64,000 bases of DNA, taken from positions 992,001-1,056,000 of the forward strand of contig NC_015145.1 of assembly GCF_000189535.1 (NCBI RefSeq). The letters run 5' to 3'. The notes under the pieces were generated by a model, which was not told where the DNA came from, made no database searches, and saw nothing but the letters and a program-made list of their open reading frames with translations. The first letter of the stretch is position 1; each line of letters starts with the position of its first letter. The stretch is from Pseudarthrobacter phenanthrenivorans Sphe3. GTDB lineage: Bacteria > Actinomycetota > Actinomycetes > Actinomycetales > Micrococcaceae. Both the position numbers and the translations under genes were made by a program. This document shows positions 51,261 through 60,206 of the stretch, piece by piece.

Positions 51261-52019
51261 ATGAGCACCGGTAGTACACCTCAACCCGCACCCGGTAACC
51301 CAGCCGCAAGCGAAAGACAGAAAAGGCCGCTCTGGAAGAAGAAGCGATTCATCATTCCGGCGGCAATCGTTGGGTTTTTCCTTATTGTTGGATCCTGCAC
51401 TGGCGGCAACCGGCAACAATCAGGTTCCTCCATTGATCCTGCACCTACGTCCACGGCGGCACCAACTCCTGCGCCCGCTAGTGAACCGGCTGCAGCGCCG
51501 CCCGCACCAGCTCCGCCCGCCCCAGCTCCGCCAGCACCAACCGGGCCGAGCGGGACTGCCGCGCAATTGCAGGCTCTGGCAGCGGCCAAAGGCTATCTGG
51601 CCACAGGGATAGGCTTCTCGCAGGCTTCGCTGATCGCGCAGCTGACATCGAGCTATGGTAACCAATTCTCGCAGGAGGACGCCCAGTGGGCCGTCGATAA
51701 CTCCGGAGCCGACTGGAATGAGCAGGCTCTGAAAGCGGCGAAGGGCTATCTGACTACAGGCTTAGGCTTCTCGCAGGCTTCGCTCACTGCGCAGCTCACA
51801 GCCAGCTCCGGCAACCAATTCACGCAGGAGCAGGCCGACTACGCTGTTGCCAACTCCGGTGCGGACTGGAACGAGCAGGCCGTTAAGGCAGCGAAGGGGT
51901 ATATGGACTCAGGGATGGGCTTCTCCCGGCAGGGCTTGATTGACCAGCTAACGAGCCCCTACGGTAACCAGTTCACGCAGGAGCAGGCGCAGTACGCCGC
52001 CGACCAGGTGGGGCTCTAG
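51261..52019 (+). CDS. Ltp-repeat membrane-anchored surface protein
   Basis: A 252-residue exported protein. One membrane helix (about 28-46) is followed by a lipobox-like GSCTGG (Cys about 47), a long Pro/Ala linker (about 55-93) and three tandem ~47-residue Ltp domains, each with KGYL-TG-GFSQASL-AQLT and DY/QWAVDNSGADWNEQA-type ends (about 110-250). Ltp of streptococcal phage TP-J34 blocks superinfection by this repeat, but the domain also occurs in many chromosomal surface proteins. Function here is therefore open. GAAAGGGGAGC precedes the ATG. Confidence 0.82.
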   Translation: MSTGSTPQPAPGNPAASERQKRPLWKKKRFIIPAAIVGFFLIVGSCTGGNRQQSGSSIDPAPTSTAAPTPAPASEPAAAPPAPAPPAPAPPAPTGPSGTAAQLQALAAAKGYLATGIGFSQASLIAQLTSSYGNQFSQEDAQWAVDNSGADWNEQALKAAKGYLTTGLGFSQASLTAQLTASSGNQFTQEQADYAVANSGADWNEQAVKAAKGYMDSGMGFSRQGLIDQLTSPYGNQFTQEQAQYAADQVGL

Positions 52020-52224
52020 TAACCGCTGCCAACCTACATGCGGACACGAAGGACCTCTAATTTTAGTGGGCAGCTCCTTGGCGAGGACTAGTCGAAGGAC
52101 TCCAAAGGGAGTACGGTACGGTGAGTTTAAGAAGGGATATCCGGCGATCACCGTGGGCGAGGAAGTCTGTATCCTCACCCGCGGTAGCTGAATTCCGTCC
52201 GTGCAAAATAGGAATAGCCCGTGC

Positions 52225-52998
52225 TCAGCGTACTGAAGTTGAAATGGGATCAAGGAGGAAGAGTTCCTGAAAACTTTCGAATTCCCCCACACGAGCCACG
52301 ACGTGAAGATTGTCTCGCTTTCCGATATAATCCGGAATGGGTGACCCGGTAAGATTTAGATCGCTTATTCCAACATCGCGAAATTGAAAGTTCGGGCCTT
52401 GCGCCTTTGTCTCGCTATAATCACCAGCAGAGATTAGGATGTCGTATCGTGTCTTGTAATTGGCGTGATTGTTCATGGCGCCAATACTTCCATCGAATTC
52501 AATGATCCTACCCTTGTACTTTGCAGCAAAGTTTTCTACAATTTCTCCGCCTGTGGCCGTCCCAGATAAAAGCGCTGCCAAGTCTGCACTGTTTTCCACA
52601 GTCAACCGCTCGCCAGGTTCGGAGTGAATTGGCGAAGGGGGGGAATCTTCAGATGCCGCGCTAGGCTCCACTGATGGCGCATCGGTCGGCTCTTCGCTTG
52701 TGACTATCGCGGGCTCGGAGGGGGACGTGGCGCGTTCGGCGGAGCCTCCTCCCTCCGAGATGACGCCGACTGCGATGACGCCGATTACTGCCACGGCAGC
52801 GGCTCCAACTCCCCAAGAACGCCAAGGCTGCTGCCTGGGCTTCAGCCGTCGGAAATTCATTTTCGTCCGCAGTAGCTGTTCTTGGCTTTGTGAAACGAAC
52901 TCCCAGCCTTCCCTCTTCAGTCTTGCTATCGTCCTAGCTTCTGTGCCACGCAGTGTCTGCATGGACCTGAACTCATACTCTGCGTCGTCTTCAGTCAT
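52225..52998 (-). CDS. DUF4839 membrane protein
   Basis: A 257-residue protein with a cytoplasmic N-terminus (1-60, EFRSMQTLRGTEARTIARLKREGWEFV), one membrane helix (about 63-82), a Ser/Pro/Glu linker (about 85-130) and an extracytoplasmic DUF4839 domain (about 135-245) with IIEFDGSIGAMNNHANYKTRYDILI and DLNLTG. Function unknown. GC bias is lower than in the flanking genes. A 33-bp tandem repeat lies just upstream of the start. Confidence 0.78.
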   Translation of the reverse strand: MTEDDAEYEFRSMQTLRGTEARTIARLKREGWEFVSQSQEQLLRTKMNFRRLKPRQQPWRSWGVGAAAVAVIGVIAVGVISEGGGSAERATSPSEPAIVTSEEPTDAPSVEPSAASEDSPPSPIHSEPGERLTVENSADLAALLSGTATGGEIVENFAAKYKGRIIEFDGSIGAMNNHANYKTRYDILISAGDYSETKAQGPNFQFRDVGISDLNLTGSPIPDYIGKRDNLHVVARVGEFESFQELFLLDPISTSVR

Positions 52999-53016
52999 AA
53001 TGTTATCGCCCCATTC

Positions 53017-53082
53017 TTAGTTGAACCGCCGTTTACCTGATTGCGTCTCTTAATTGAGCCGCTGTTTACCTGAGCGCGTCGA
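53017..53082. repeat. Tandem 33-bp repeat upstream of the DUF4839 gene
   Basis: Two adjacent units (53017-53049 and 53050-53082) share the core GTTTACCTGA with identical flanks (TTGA/GCCGC and GCGTC); they differ at about six bases. They start 18 bases before the minus-strand gene and may be regulatory. Confidence 0.7.
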
Positions 53083-53263
53083 GAATAATGTGCATTACCG
53101 TCATCTATAGGATGCATTTATCGACCATGTCGATCTTGCATGCGGCGTTACTCGCGGCTCATCAACGTTGCCTAGAACCGAATCCAGAAACTGGCTACAG
53201 CGATGCCAGTTCTTGGGAATTCATCAACGGGTAAGTCAGCACGCTAGCTGACCCATGTGGAAG

Positions 53264-53809
53264 TTATACCGTCCAGGAAAACACTTTTCCTTCGGAAGTT
53301 ATGTAGCGGGCTTCAGTGATAGGAGTTCCATCGACGATGGGCATAATTATCCATCCGCGAGCGCATTCCCCCCAGTTAAGGGCGCCGCCCTCCGGATACA
53401 TTGGAGTAACGGGGTTGCCGGTATATCCGCTTGGCCGATCATGCATGCCGTTGTTCGCGTCGCGAAGACTCCACCTTTGAGAAGAGACGGAAGGCACGGA
53501 TTTGCCGTCCTTTGGGTCAGCACCAAGACAGACCTCTACCTCAAGCGCGCCAAGGTCTTTGTTGTATTCATCGCTAATCTGCTTGTACTGGAAGAAAGTA
53601 GCAGTTGCCCCGGTGTCTTTCACTTGAACAGGTGTGCCGGGGCTTGATGGTGCGGCAGGCGGGGAAACTGGAGCTGGTGACGCCGTGACGGTCTGGGTGA
53701 CTGTAACAGTTGCTGTCGGCGTGGCAGTGGAGGTGGCAGCGGAACACCCCACGACTGACAGGAGTGCGACAGTGACAACGAAGTAGCCAACACGCTTTTT
53801 CAAATTCAT
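53264..53809 (-). CDS. Small lipoprotein, Thr/Val linker
   Basis: A 181-residue lipoprotein. The signal ends in LLSVVGC (Cys about 22), followed by a Thr/Ala/Pro-rich linker (about 25-65) and an unrecognised globular domain with FQYKQISDEYNKDLGALEVEVCLGAD (about 76-101). A Cys pair (CLGAD and GECARGW) could form a disulfide. The ATG at 53809 is crowded by GGGGGA; TTG at 53803, six bases later, has better spacing and matches the lipoprotein at 47635. Confidence 0.7.
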   Translation of the reverse strand: MNLKKRVGYFVVTVALLSVVGCSAATSTATPTATVTVTQTVTASPAPVSPPAAPSSPGTPVQVKDTGATATFFQYKQISDEYNKDLGALEVEVCLGADPKDGKSVPSVSSQRWSLRDANNGMHDRPSGYTGNPVTPMYPEGGALNWGECARGWIIMPIVDGTPITEARYITSEGKVFSWTV

Positions 53810-53978
53810 TCCCCCAGCTGCTCTAAATCGCGGACTGCCATGCGAGCCCACGCGATCATACATGCTTATGCATGTTCCACACACCATCACGTGACTCTCT
53901 GGGTAGCAGATGACCAAAATCCATCTGTTGTGAAGGCTTCACGGCGGCAACCGTCAACCTCACGCAGTGGTTGTTCGC

Positions 53979-54743
53979 TCAGTCATGGCGGCTTAAACCT
54001 TCGCCCCGCGCAAGCCCCATGAACATCGTCCTGTGCAGGATGTCCACGTGCTTCCGGGCAACCTCCACGGCTTCCTCAACTTGACCGGCGCGGAGGGCTG
54101 CCACAAGAGCAACGTGGTCCTGGTTGGACTTGTGCAGCTTCTCGATGGGGTAGGGGATGAAGTAGTCGTAGAGCTCGGCGAGGGTCTCGTGATAAAGCTC
54201 GACGGCGGAATCCAGGCATGATGCCGTGCCGACCAGTTGATGGAACTGCTCGTCCATCCGGTGGTAGTAGGACCAGTCGCTCGCCCCGGCCATCTCACGA
54301 GTCAGCCGCTCCAGCTCATCCAGCTGCTCAGCCGTAGCATTCACGGCCGCGTAGTGCGTCACGGCGCATTCGAACAGCAGCCGCCGGTCCACCAGCCGGT
54401 TCACAGCCTGGGACTCCGCCGGTGACGCCGAAAGCTCGGCCAAAACATCAGTAGGCGGCGAATCCGCAACAAACGTTCCGCCCGCACGGCCGCGCCGGCG
54501 GACCACCACACCCTGCTCCGCCAGGCTGGCCAACGCGCGCCGCGCCGTGATCGGGCTGACCGAGAGACCCAAGGCCACGTCCTCCTGGTCCGGCAGCCGC
54601 TCGCCCGGCTTCAAAAGCCCCAGCGAAATCGCCATGCCGATCCGCATCCGCACAGCGTCCATGGCGCTGCGCCGCTCCAAACCGGTGATCCTGCCGGCGC
54701 CGAGACGCGGGGGCTCGACGGTGTCCTCCAGCTGATGGGTCAT
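53979..54743 (-). CDS. GntR-family regulator (FadR/FCD type)
   Basis: A 254-residue GntR repressor. The winged helix (about 20-80) contains RLPDQEDVALGLSVSPITARRALASL; the FCD effector domain (about 105-240) carries the metal-binding histidines seen as FHQLVG (about 165) and DHVALVAALR (about 207). It is divergent from the carbon-nitrogen hydrolase operon and almost certainly its repressor. ATG at 54743 was preferred for its spacing from a TAAAGT box. Confidence 0.88.
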   Translation of the reverse strand: MTHQLEDTVEPPRLGAGRITGLERRSAMDAVRMRIGMAISLGLLKPGERLPDQEDVALGLSVSPITARRALASLAEQGVVVRRRGRAGGTFVADSPPTDVLAELSASPAESQAVNRLVDRRLLFECAVTHYAAVNATAEQLDELERLTREMAGASDWSYYHRMDEQFHQLVGTASCLDSAVELYHETLAELYDYFIPYPIEKLHKSNQDHVALVAALRAGQVEEAVEVARKHVDILHRTMFMGLARGEGLSRHD

Positions 54744-54786
54744 AACCGCTACTTTACGGTCCAAAAGCGCCCCCTTTCCTTTATTG

Positions 54787-54799
54787 GATCATTCTGATC
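54787..54799. promoter_or_regulatory. GntR operator candidate
   Basis: GATCA-TTC-TGATC is a perfect inverted repeat in the divergent GntR/hydrolase region, the usual place for a FadR-type site. The consensus of this regulator is not known. Confidence 0.55.
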
Positions 54800-54838
54800 T
54801 AATATAACCCGGATCACACCCAATCGCGGAGATTACCC

Positions 54839-55711
54839 ATGCAACGAATCCTTCCCCTCGTCGCCGCCCAGGCCCGGCCGCGGCTCATCGGCGAACCCGT
54901 CTCGATGTTCGCGGACGAGGTCAAAGCAGCCCTCCAGGCCCAGCCGCACAGCAAGCTGGTGGTCTTCCCCGAGCTCCACCTCTTCGGCGACGAAGATCCG
55001 GACCTGCAGCGCACAGAAATGCTCCAGGCAAGTGCCGAGCCGCTGGACGGGCCACGGGTCAAAGAGCTGAAGCAGCTCGCCAAAGACCTCAACATCTGGC
55101 TGGTCCCCGGCAGCGTCTGCGAACGCGGCCCGGAAGGCCAGCTGTTCAACACCCAGCTGGTCCTGTCCCCGGAAGGGGAGCTCGCCGGGTACTACCGGAA
55201 GATCTTCCCCTGGCGCCCGTTCGAGCCCTACGACCCCGGCGACCGGTTCACCACCGTGGACCTGCCCGGCATCGGCAGGGTGGGCCTGAACATCTGCTAC
55301 GACGCCTGGTACCCGGAGGTGTCCCGCCAGCTCGCCTGGATGGGCGCCGAGGTGATCCTCAACGTCGTCAAAACCACCACCCCGGACCGTAAACAGGAAC
55401 TCATCCTGGCCAAGGCCAACGCCATCGTGAACCAGGTGTTCATGGTCAGCGTCAACTGCGCCGGTCCCACCGGCCAGGGCAAGAGCATCATTGTGGACCC
55501 GGAGGGCAACACCCTCGCCGAAGCACCCGACGATCAGCCGCAGCTGCTCACCGCGGAACTGGACCTTGCCGCCGTCGACCGCGTCCGCACGCACGGCACG
55601 GAGAACCTCAACCGCCCCTGGTCGCAGTTCCGCGAGGGGGAGCCCGCCGTCGAACTTTCCGTCTACCAAGGCCGCATCAACCCGGCCACCTGGACACCGC
55701 CGTCCTACTAG
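54839..55711 (+). CDS. Carbon-nitrogen hydrolase (nitrilase superfamily)
   Basis: A 290-residue nitrilase-superfamily enzyme with catalytic triad Glu 45 (VVFPELHLFG), Lys 121 (YYRKIFPWRPFEP) and Cys 153 (NICYDAWYPEV). It hydrolyses an amide, nitrile or carbamoyl compound in the cytoplasm. It is the first gene of the operon with an APC permease and a second hydrolase. GCGGAG lies nine bases before the ATG. Confidence 0.9.
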   Translation: MQRILPLVAAQARPRLIGEPVSMFADEVKAALQAQPHSKLVVFPELHLFGDEDPDLQRTEMLQASAEPLDGPRVKELKQLAKDLNIWLVPGSVCERGPEGQLFNTQLVLSPEGELAGYYRKIFPWRPFEPYDPGDRFTTVDLPGIGRVGLNICYDAWYPEVSRQLAWMGAEVILNVVKTTTPDRKQELILAKANAIVNQVFMVSVNCAGPTGQGKSIIVDPEGNTLAEAPDDQPQLLTAELDLAAVDRVRTHGTENLNRPWSQFREGEPAVELSVYQGRINPATWTPPSY

Positions 55712-55726
55712 CCCTAAGGAAACACC

Positions 55727-57076
55727 GTGACAACCACCCTCACCCGCACGCTGAAGCTGCCCTCGCTGGTCCTGTTCGGGCTGGCATACCTGACCCCCAT
55801 CATCGTCCTGGGGATCTTCGGCATCATCGCCGAAACCACCGGCGGCGCCGCGCCCGCCGCCTACCTCGTGGCGCTCGTGGCCATGCTGTTCACCGCGCAC
55901 AGCTACGGCCGGATGGCCATCGCCCACCCCGTGGCCGGCTCCGCCTACACCTACGTCCGCCGCTCCATCGATTCCCGCGTCGGGTTCCTGGTGGGCTGGG
56001 CCGTCCTGCTCGACTACCTCTTCCTGCCCATGGTCATCTGGCTCATCGGCGGCTCCTACCTGAGCGCCCAGTTCCCCGGCATCCCCATCGGCGTCTGGAT
56101 CGTGGGCTTCATCGTCATCACCACGCTGCTGAACATCCTGGGCATCAAGGTGGCGGACAAGGCCAACTACGTGCTGATGGCGTTCCAGCTGCTGGTCCTG
56201 GTGTTCTTCGTGGCGCTGGCCATCGGCAACGTGGTGTCCGCCAACGGCGCCGGGGGACTGGCCAACGGGCAGCCGTTCTTCAACGACACCGCCAGCTTTG
56301 CCACCATCTCCGCCGGTGCCGCCATCGCCGCCTACTCGTTCCTGGGCTTCGACGCCGTCACCACCCTCACCGAGGAAACCATCAACCCGCGCCGCACCGT
56401 GCCGCGCGCCATCATGCTCGTGGCCCTGATCGGCGGCGGCATCTTCGTCGCAGTGTCCTACGTGACCCAGCTGGTCCACCCGGGCGGCGTGTTCGAGGAC
56501 TCCGCCTCCGCGGCCAGCTCCATCGCCCTGCAGATTGGCGGGCAGCTGTTCGGCGCCGTGTTCCTGGCCGGCCTGGTGGTGGCGCAGTTCGCCTCCGGCC
56601 TCGCCGCTCAGGCCAGCGCCTCGCGCCTGCTGTACGCGATGGGCCGGGACTCCGTCCTGCCCAAGGCCTTCTTCGGCAAGCTGAGCGAGAAGTTCCACAC
56701 CCCGGTGGCGAACCTGGTGATCACCGGCATCGTGGGCCTGATCGCGATCTTCCTGGACGTGGCCACCTCGACGTCGTTCATCAACTTCGGTGCCTTCACC
56801 GCCTTCACGCTGGTGAACGCCTCGGTGGTGTTCCACTATGTGCGCCAGCGCCGGGCGGGGCAGCAGCTGAACCCGGTGTCCTACGTGGTGGTCCCGGTGA
56901 TCGGCGCCGCCGTCTGCGCCTACCTGCTCTCCCAGCTGGACAGCAACGCCATTAGGCTGGGGGTGTCCTGGCTGGTGCTGGGCACCGTGGTCCTGGCCCT
57001 AATCACGCGGGGCTTCAAGGCCTCGCCGCCAGAGATGACGGCCACCGAGAAAGCGACGGTCGAAGCGGCCGCCTAG
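55727..57076 (+). CDS. APC-family permease
   Basis: A 449-residue amino-acid/polyamine/organocation permease with about 12 helices. Family traits are LKLPSLVLFGLAYLTPIIVLGIFGII (about 9-34), YTYVRRSIDSRVGFLVGWAVLLDYLF (about 76-101) and GFDAVTTLTEETINPRRTVPRA (about 208-229). It is sandwiched between two carbon-nitrogen hydrolases, so the substrate is probably an amide or ureido compound that both enzymes act on. Gap to the next gene 48 bases. Confidence 0.9.
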   Translation: MTTTLTRTLKLPSLVLFGLAYLTPIIVLGIFGIIAETTGGAAPAAYLVALVAMLFTAHSYGRMAIAHPVAGSAYTYVRRSIDSRVGFLVGWAVLLDYLFLPMVIWLIGGSYLSAQFPGIPIGVWIVGFIVITTLLNILGIKVADKANYVLMAFQLLVLVFFVALAIGNVVSANGAGGLANGQPFFNDTASFATISAGAAIAAYSFLGFDAVTTLTEETINPRRTVPRAIMLVALIGGGIFVAVSYVTQLVHPGGVFEDSASAASSIALQIGGQLFGAVFLAGLVVAQFASGLAAQASASRLLYAMGRDSVLPKAFFGKLSEKFHTPVANLVITGIVGLIAIFLDVATSTSFINFGAFTAFTLVNASVVFHYVRQRRAGQQLNPVSYVVVPVIGAAVCAYLLSQLDSNAIRLGVSWLVLGTVVLALITRGFKASPPEMTATEKATVEAAA

Positions 57077-57124
57077 GTTGATCAGTCTATTGTCCGGCCG
57101 CTTGGGCCGAGGGAAGGAAGAGCC

Positions 57125-57904
57125 GTGAGGATTGCGCTGGGTCAGCTGGAGTCGGGTGCCGACATCCGGGCCAACCTCGCCGCGATCGACCGGTTCACCG
57201 CCGAGGCAGCGTCCGACGGCGCCGCGCTGGTCGCCTTCCCGGAGTACGCCACCTACGAGAAGAAGAAGGTGGACGCCACGTTCCCGGAGGTGGCCGAGCC
57301 GCTGGACGGGCCGGTCTGCCGTGAGCTTGCCGCCATTGCCCGCCGCCACCAGATCGCGCTGGTGGCGGGCGTGGTGGAAACCTCGGACGAGCCGGGCCGG
57401 GCGTTCAACACGCTGGTGGCGTTCGGGCCCGACGGCGGCCGGCTGGCTTCCTACCGGAAGATCCACCTTTTCGACGCGCAGGGGTTCGGGGAGTCCGAGT
57501 TCATCAAGCCGGGGGAGTCCCTGGAGCCGGTGGTGTTCGAGCACGGGGGAGCGCGGTTCGGGCTGATGACCTGCTATGACCTGCGGTTCCCGGAGCTGGC
57601 CAGATCACTGGCCGACGCCGGTGCGCAGGTCCTGCTGGTCTGCTCGTCCTGGGTGCCGGGCGAGCACAAGACGGAGCAGTGGCTCGCGCTGAATGCGGCC
57701 CGGGCGATCGAGAACAGCGTGTATGTGGCGGGGGTGTGCCAGGCACCGCCGGTGTCCGTGGGGCGGAGCGTGCTGGTGGACCCGATGGGGGTGGTCGAGG
57801 CTGACCTTGGGCTGGCTAGTGGTGTCCGGACGGTGGAGGTTTCGCTCGAGACCGTGGGCCGGGTGCGGGAGTCGTTTCCCATGTTCCGGCAACGGCGGCT
57901 GTAA
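57125..57904 (+). CDS. Carbon-nitrogen hydrolase (nitrilase superfamily)
   Basis: A 259-residue nitrilase-superfamily enzyme: Glu 40 (AFPEYATYEKK), Lys 112 (SYRKIHLFDAQG) and Cys 150 (MTCYDLRFPELARSL). It is closer to the omega-amidase/deaminated-glutathione-amidase group than the first hydrolase (LFDAQGFGESEFIKPG is typical), so the two probably act on different amides of one pathway. GTG start with GGAAGGAAGAG upstream. Confidence 0.9.
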   Translation: MRIALGQLESGADIRANLAAIDRFTAEAASDGAALVAFPEYATYEKKKVDATFPEVAEPLDGPVCRELAAIARRHQIALVAGVVETSDEPGRAFNTLVAFGPDGGRLASYRKIHLFDAQGFGESEFIKPGESLEPVVFEHGGARFGLMTCYDLRFPELARSLADAGAQVLLVCSSWVPGEHKTEQWLALNAARAIENSVYVAGVCQAPPVSVGRSVLVDPMGVVEADLGLASGVRTVEVSLETVGRVRESFPMFRQRRL

Positions 57905-57929
57905 GCGGGTTGGCCAAGAGATCGCGGTA

Positions 57930-58144
57930 CCTCACCTCTTGCTTACCGAGACCAGCAGTCCTGTCGTAGGGGAGGGCGCTGACTCGGCCGAATATGTCGG
58001 CGAGCCCGCCCGGCAGAAAGTTCAACTGCCGACCCTTGAAGAGATCAAGAAAAGGTTCCCGAAGCTAGGGGACGTCGATCCCAGTAAGCTCGCACTGCCA
58101 ATGAACTCGAGGCGGAGTTTCTCAGACACGAGCCTGAGCTGTAG
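57930..58144 (+). pseudogene. Frameshifted C-terminal gene fragment
   Basis: An open frame reads PTLEEIKKRFPKLGDVDPSK, then a shift near 58100 lets a second frame finish NELEAEFLRHEPEL and a stop. The composition is coding-like but no start or upstream part is present. It looks like the end of a lost gene at the edge of the island. I do not recognise the family. Confidence 0.4.
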
Positions 58145-58221
58145 CTAGCGTCGGCCTTAGTGGGCTAAATACCAGCAATGTTCAGCAAAAATGGTTTCGC
58201 AGAAGCTGATCACGGGAATCC

Positions 58222-58510
58222 AAGGACTTCGCTAACTCAAACATCGGCGCGAACCCAAAGAACATGTCTGTCTTCAACTAAGCATGGAATCAAATGAGGG
58301 CCGATGCCGGTGCGGCGCAGCTGCGCAAGGCAATGGAGTACTTGCTTCGTGGCTCATCGCCGTTCGACCTGAAGGATCGCCTCATTGTTCTGAATAATGA
58401 CACCACGTCCTTCGGTAAAGGGGGCTTCAAGGAGTCACTCCTCACGAAGGTTCTGTGCCTTATGTACCCACACAGGTTCCTGCCCAACTTCACGTACACC
58501 GGCGCCGCCT
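58222..58510 (+). pseudogene. Fragment of a McrB-like restriction-type gene
   Basis: The frame reads WNQMRADAGAAQLRKAMEYL then an LLTKVLCLMYPHRFLP block, which resembles the N-terminal region of McrB-type GTPase genes that recognise DNA. An in-frame TAA (58279-58281) interrupts it and the coding ends abruptly near 58510, where the next gene's end begins. No ATPase part remains. McrB identity is an impression, not a proven match. Confidence 0.4.
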
Positions 58511-58533
58511 GCTTGCAAGCTTTCACCTCAGGC

Positions 58534-59844
58534 TTACGCGGCGACCGCCGGAAACACCACGATCGATCCGTCCCTGTTCCGTTCAATTTCTATTGCAACG
58601 TCAGCTTGTCCGTTGCCCCCGTTAAGGCCAGCTCCAAAACCACGCAGGCGGTATGCCGCCTTTAACAGGTTGTCCACTTCCCCCTGAGTGACCATGAGAT
58701 TTAGGAAACCTCCTCCCCGCCTCAGTTCTATATTCGACAGCCGGGAAAGAACCTCGTTGATACCAGCTTCCAACTCATTGATACGGTGCTCGTCATCACG
58801 TAGTGCACCGATGAAGCTCTTGAAAGGGTTCTCCGTGTCCTGTTGAGCGTGCTCGACGGCCTGGAGGACCAGCACACGACGTTTAAGTGCAATAGCAAGC
58901 CGGGCGATCTCAAGATGGGCCCGAAACATTCCGCCTTCCTCGTTAACGCCCGGAAATGACTTCGTCAGCTGATCTAGCTCGACCGGCCCCTCCGGCAGCG
59001 ATTTCAGGGCATTCTGCCATTTGCTGAGTCGGCGCTCTGTTGCGTGAATGACCACGCTAATTGCGTATGACGAGGAATCTAGGCCCAGGGAAAGGCCCAC
59101 CCGACCCCGATCGAGAAGGACGGAGGTCGCCTTATCGATGGCGTCACGGCAAGCGCCAAGCTCGCTGCGTTCCTGCTCGAGTTTATCGTCGTGTAGCTGC
59201 TCCAGCAGGTCAGTAATCCGCTCCATCGCTTGCTGTCGCTGATGTTCGGCGTGGGCGCTCACGCCCACGGCAACCGCCATCAGTACGAGTGGCGCAGCAA
59301 CTGTCAGCGCTCCCGCACTAGCTACTGCGACTCCAGCGGTAGCGGCCGATCCCGTGGCTGCCCCCGCGACTGCTGCCTGACCGGCAACCGGAACAAAAGT
59401 GGCCTGTGCTGCAATGCCACTTGAGCTGCGAAGAGCGCTATGGATGCCTCCCGCCACCGCCTTCGAGGTCATGGGCTGCACGAGTCCGCTTCCTACCTGA
59501 GCGGCAACCTTTGCCGGCACTACCATTCGGTAAAGAACCTCACCGCTGGCCCCGATGTTCAGCTTTGAGGGGGCAGTATTTGCGGTCTGAGAGACGAGTT
59601 GAGCTAGCTGTTGTGCCAGGGGACTGGCCGATCCCAGCGGAATAGCGCCCTTTCGATCACGTGGGGTGGTTATGTGATGTGCCTCAAGTGTGGCAACGGG
59701 CGAATCAGCAAGTGCTGCGAGGACGGTCCTTAGTTCTGCGAGTCGAGGCGAAGTCATCTCTCCCTCGCCCAGCACATTTGTCACGCTGACCGGCTCCGTA
59801 GAGAGCGCCCACACTGGCACGAGGTCCTGATTATCACCGGTCAC
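58534..59844 (-). CDS. Predicted membrane-active coiled-coil protein (unknown family)
   Basis: A 436-residue protein in the accessory island. An N-terminal soluble part is followed by a Gly/Ala-rich hydrophobic stretch (about 150-195, AVAGAATGSAATAGVAVASA then APLVLMAVAVGV) that could form two hairpin helices, then long charged helices (about 200-400, MERITDLLEQLHDDKLEQERSE and RRVLVLQAVEHAQQD). The layout recalls pore-forming or membrane-perturbing effectors. GTG at 59844 has AGGGGA seven bases before it and TATATT further upstream. Function unknown; minus strand and broken DNA on both sides. Confidence 0.6.
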   Translation of the reverse strand: MTGDNQDLVPVWALSTEPVSVTNVLGEGEMTSPRLAELRTVLAALADSPVATLEAHHITTPRDRKGAIPLGSASPLAQQLAQLVSQTANTAPSKLNIGASGEVLYRMVVPAKVAAQVGSGLVQPMTSKAVAGGIHSALRSSSGIAAQATFVPVAGQAAVAGAATGSAATAGVAVASAGALTVAAPLVLMAVAVGVSAHAEHQRQQAMERITDLLEQLHDDKLEQERSELGACRDAIDKATSVLLDRGRVGLSLGLDSSSYAISVVIHATERRLSKWQNALKSLPEGPVELDQLTKSFPGVNEEGGMFRAHLEIARLAIALKRRVLVLQAVEHAQQDTENPFKSFIGALRDDEHRINELEAGINEVLSRLSNIELRRGGGFLNLMVTQGEVDNLLKAAYRLRGFGAGLNGGNGQADVAIEIERNRDGSIVVFPAVAA

Positions 59845-59951
59845 GCTTAGTCCCCTCTGGAAATATAAGTCTTTACTAGCGATGGTAGCTACACCATTAC
59901 GGACATTAGGATGCAAGACCGTATCGACCACCGCCGTGTCGTGTTGGCGAT

Positions 59952-60206
59952 TCAAAATTCGCCCTGGCTGGCTGCGTGATGTTCGGTGACAGATTTGCGG
60001 GTGAGCATCGACACTACGGCTGTTAGCGCCGGTTTCCGCGCCTCCGTACGCGACAGGTCGAGCTTCAGCTCGCGGCCCCTGCCTTTTTGGGCGCTCACCA
60101 ACCGAGCAGCAGCCATCAACTCGGCAGGATCCCGGTCCAGATAGGCCAACGAAAGTGGAGCAGTGCGCATCAGCGACCCGTTGCCGGCTGCGGCCGGTCC
60201 GGGCAT
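59952..60206 (-). pseudogene. ADP-ribosylglycohydrolase fragment
   Basis: The start reads NGSLMRTAPLSLAYLDRDPA, the metal/ligand-binding segment of ADP-ribosylglycohydrolases, within the first 31 residues. After about residue 40 the match is lost and the frame becomes Arg/Ser-rich. The enzyme's two metal-binding halves are not both present, so the fragment cannot be active. It probably marks an earlier gene replaced by the island. Confidence 0.6.
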
